From: JARROD01 sp037384225
Lineage (GTDB): Bacteria; Pseudomonadota; Gammaproteobacteria; Pseudomonadales; Cellvibrionaceae
Assembly (NCBI GenBank): GCA_037384225.1
Contig: JARROD010000270.1
Span: 1 to 5,294, forward strand
Length of the DNA stretch: 5,294 nt
Reading direction: 5' to 3'
The translations under genes were made by a program, and so were the position numbers. Positions 5,273 to 5,294 of the stretch are shown piece after piece (within the stretch, counting starts at the first letter, position 1; the number at the start of each line of letters is the position of its first letter). The notes beneath the pieces are model-generated. The model was not told the DNA's origin and did not search any database. It saw only the letters and a program-made list of their open reading frames with translations.

Positions 5273-5294
5273 CCTTTTTATTACTGATAAAGGG
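5272..5294. terminator. AT-rich hairpin at the window edge
   Basis: CCC at 5272-5274 and GGG at 5292-5294 enclose complementary TTTATT (5277-5282) and GATAAA (5286-5291) around ACT, with a two-T bulge. It is related in sequence to the hairpin at 5150-5178 (CCCTTTT, ATTA, GTGAT/CTGAT, GGG). It may continue past the window, so its full form and role cannot be judged. Confidence 0.3.

Larger units (their letters stand above)
4926..5294. other. non-coding right flank
   Basis: No gene is supported here. Bases 4926 to about 5130 are clearly AT-richer than the operon and should include the promoter of the PEP-CTERM gene. TAATAT on the minus strand (4943-4948) resembles a -10 box, but I see no -35 at a suitable distance and the leader would be very short, so I do not call it. 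From 5131 the region is made of repeats: the 21-bp inverted block, an AT-rich hairpin, the second 88-bp repeat and a further hairpin that runs to the window edge. Confidence 0.65.

Overview
The window looks like chromosomal DNA of a polysaccharide- or uronate-using Gammaproteobacterium, probably a marine or plant-matter degrader of the Cellvibrionales/Alteromonadales type. This is an inference from three things: a hexuronate catabolic operon of UxaC/UxuB type, a protein with an exosortase (PEP-CTERM) sorting tail, and moderately GC-rich coding sequence with AT-rich spacers. Nothing in the window fixes the species.

Layout. Positions 1-298 are non-coding and hold one copy of an 88-bp repeat (1-88), a long hairpin (100-140), and a promoter whose -35 box is buried in a perfect 20-bp palindromic operator (227-246). 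Three plus-strand genes follow as a tight operon: uxaC (299-1729), a uxuB-type mannonate/fructuronate oxidoreductase (1765-3348), and a ThuA-family gene (3345-4121) that overlaps uxuB by ATGA. A GC-rich hairpin (4239-4270) separates this operon from a convergent minus-strand gene for a secreted PEP-CTERM protein (4284-4925). The last 369 bases are non-coding and mirror the left edge: an inverted copy of a 21-bp block (5131-5151), then a second directly repeated copy of the 88-bp element (5185-5272), each beside a small AT-rich hairpin.

How the genes work together. UxaC isomerises D-glucuronate to D-fructuronate (and D-galacturonate to D-tagaturonate). UxuB reduces D-fructuronate to D-mannonate with NADH. 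Mannonate dehydratase (UxuA), KDG kinase and KDPG aldolase, needed to finish the route, are not in the window, nor are a transporter or the regulator. ThuA-family proteins are known from disaccharide and glycoside utilisation clusters. Its translational coupling to uxuB suggests a role in handling uronate-containing glycosides or a derivative of them, but the reaction cannot be read from the sequence.

The most unusual structure is not a gene. The 88-bp repeat folds into a 24-bp-arm hairpin in which every non-Watson-Crick position is C:A on the plus strand, and so G-U on the minus strand. The single difference between the two copies follows the same rule. This suggests a repeat family kept as a structured RNA read from the minus strand.
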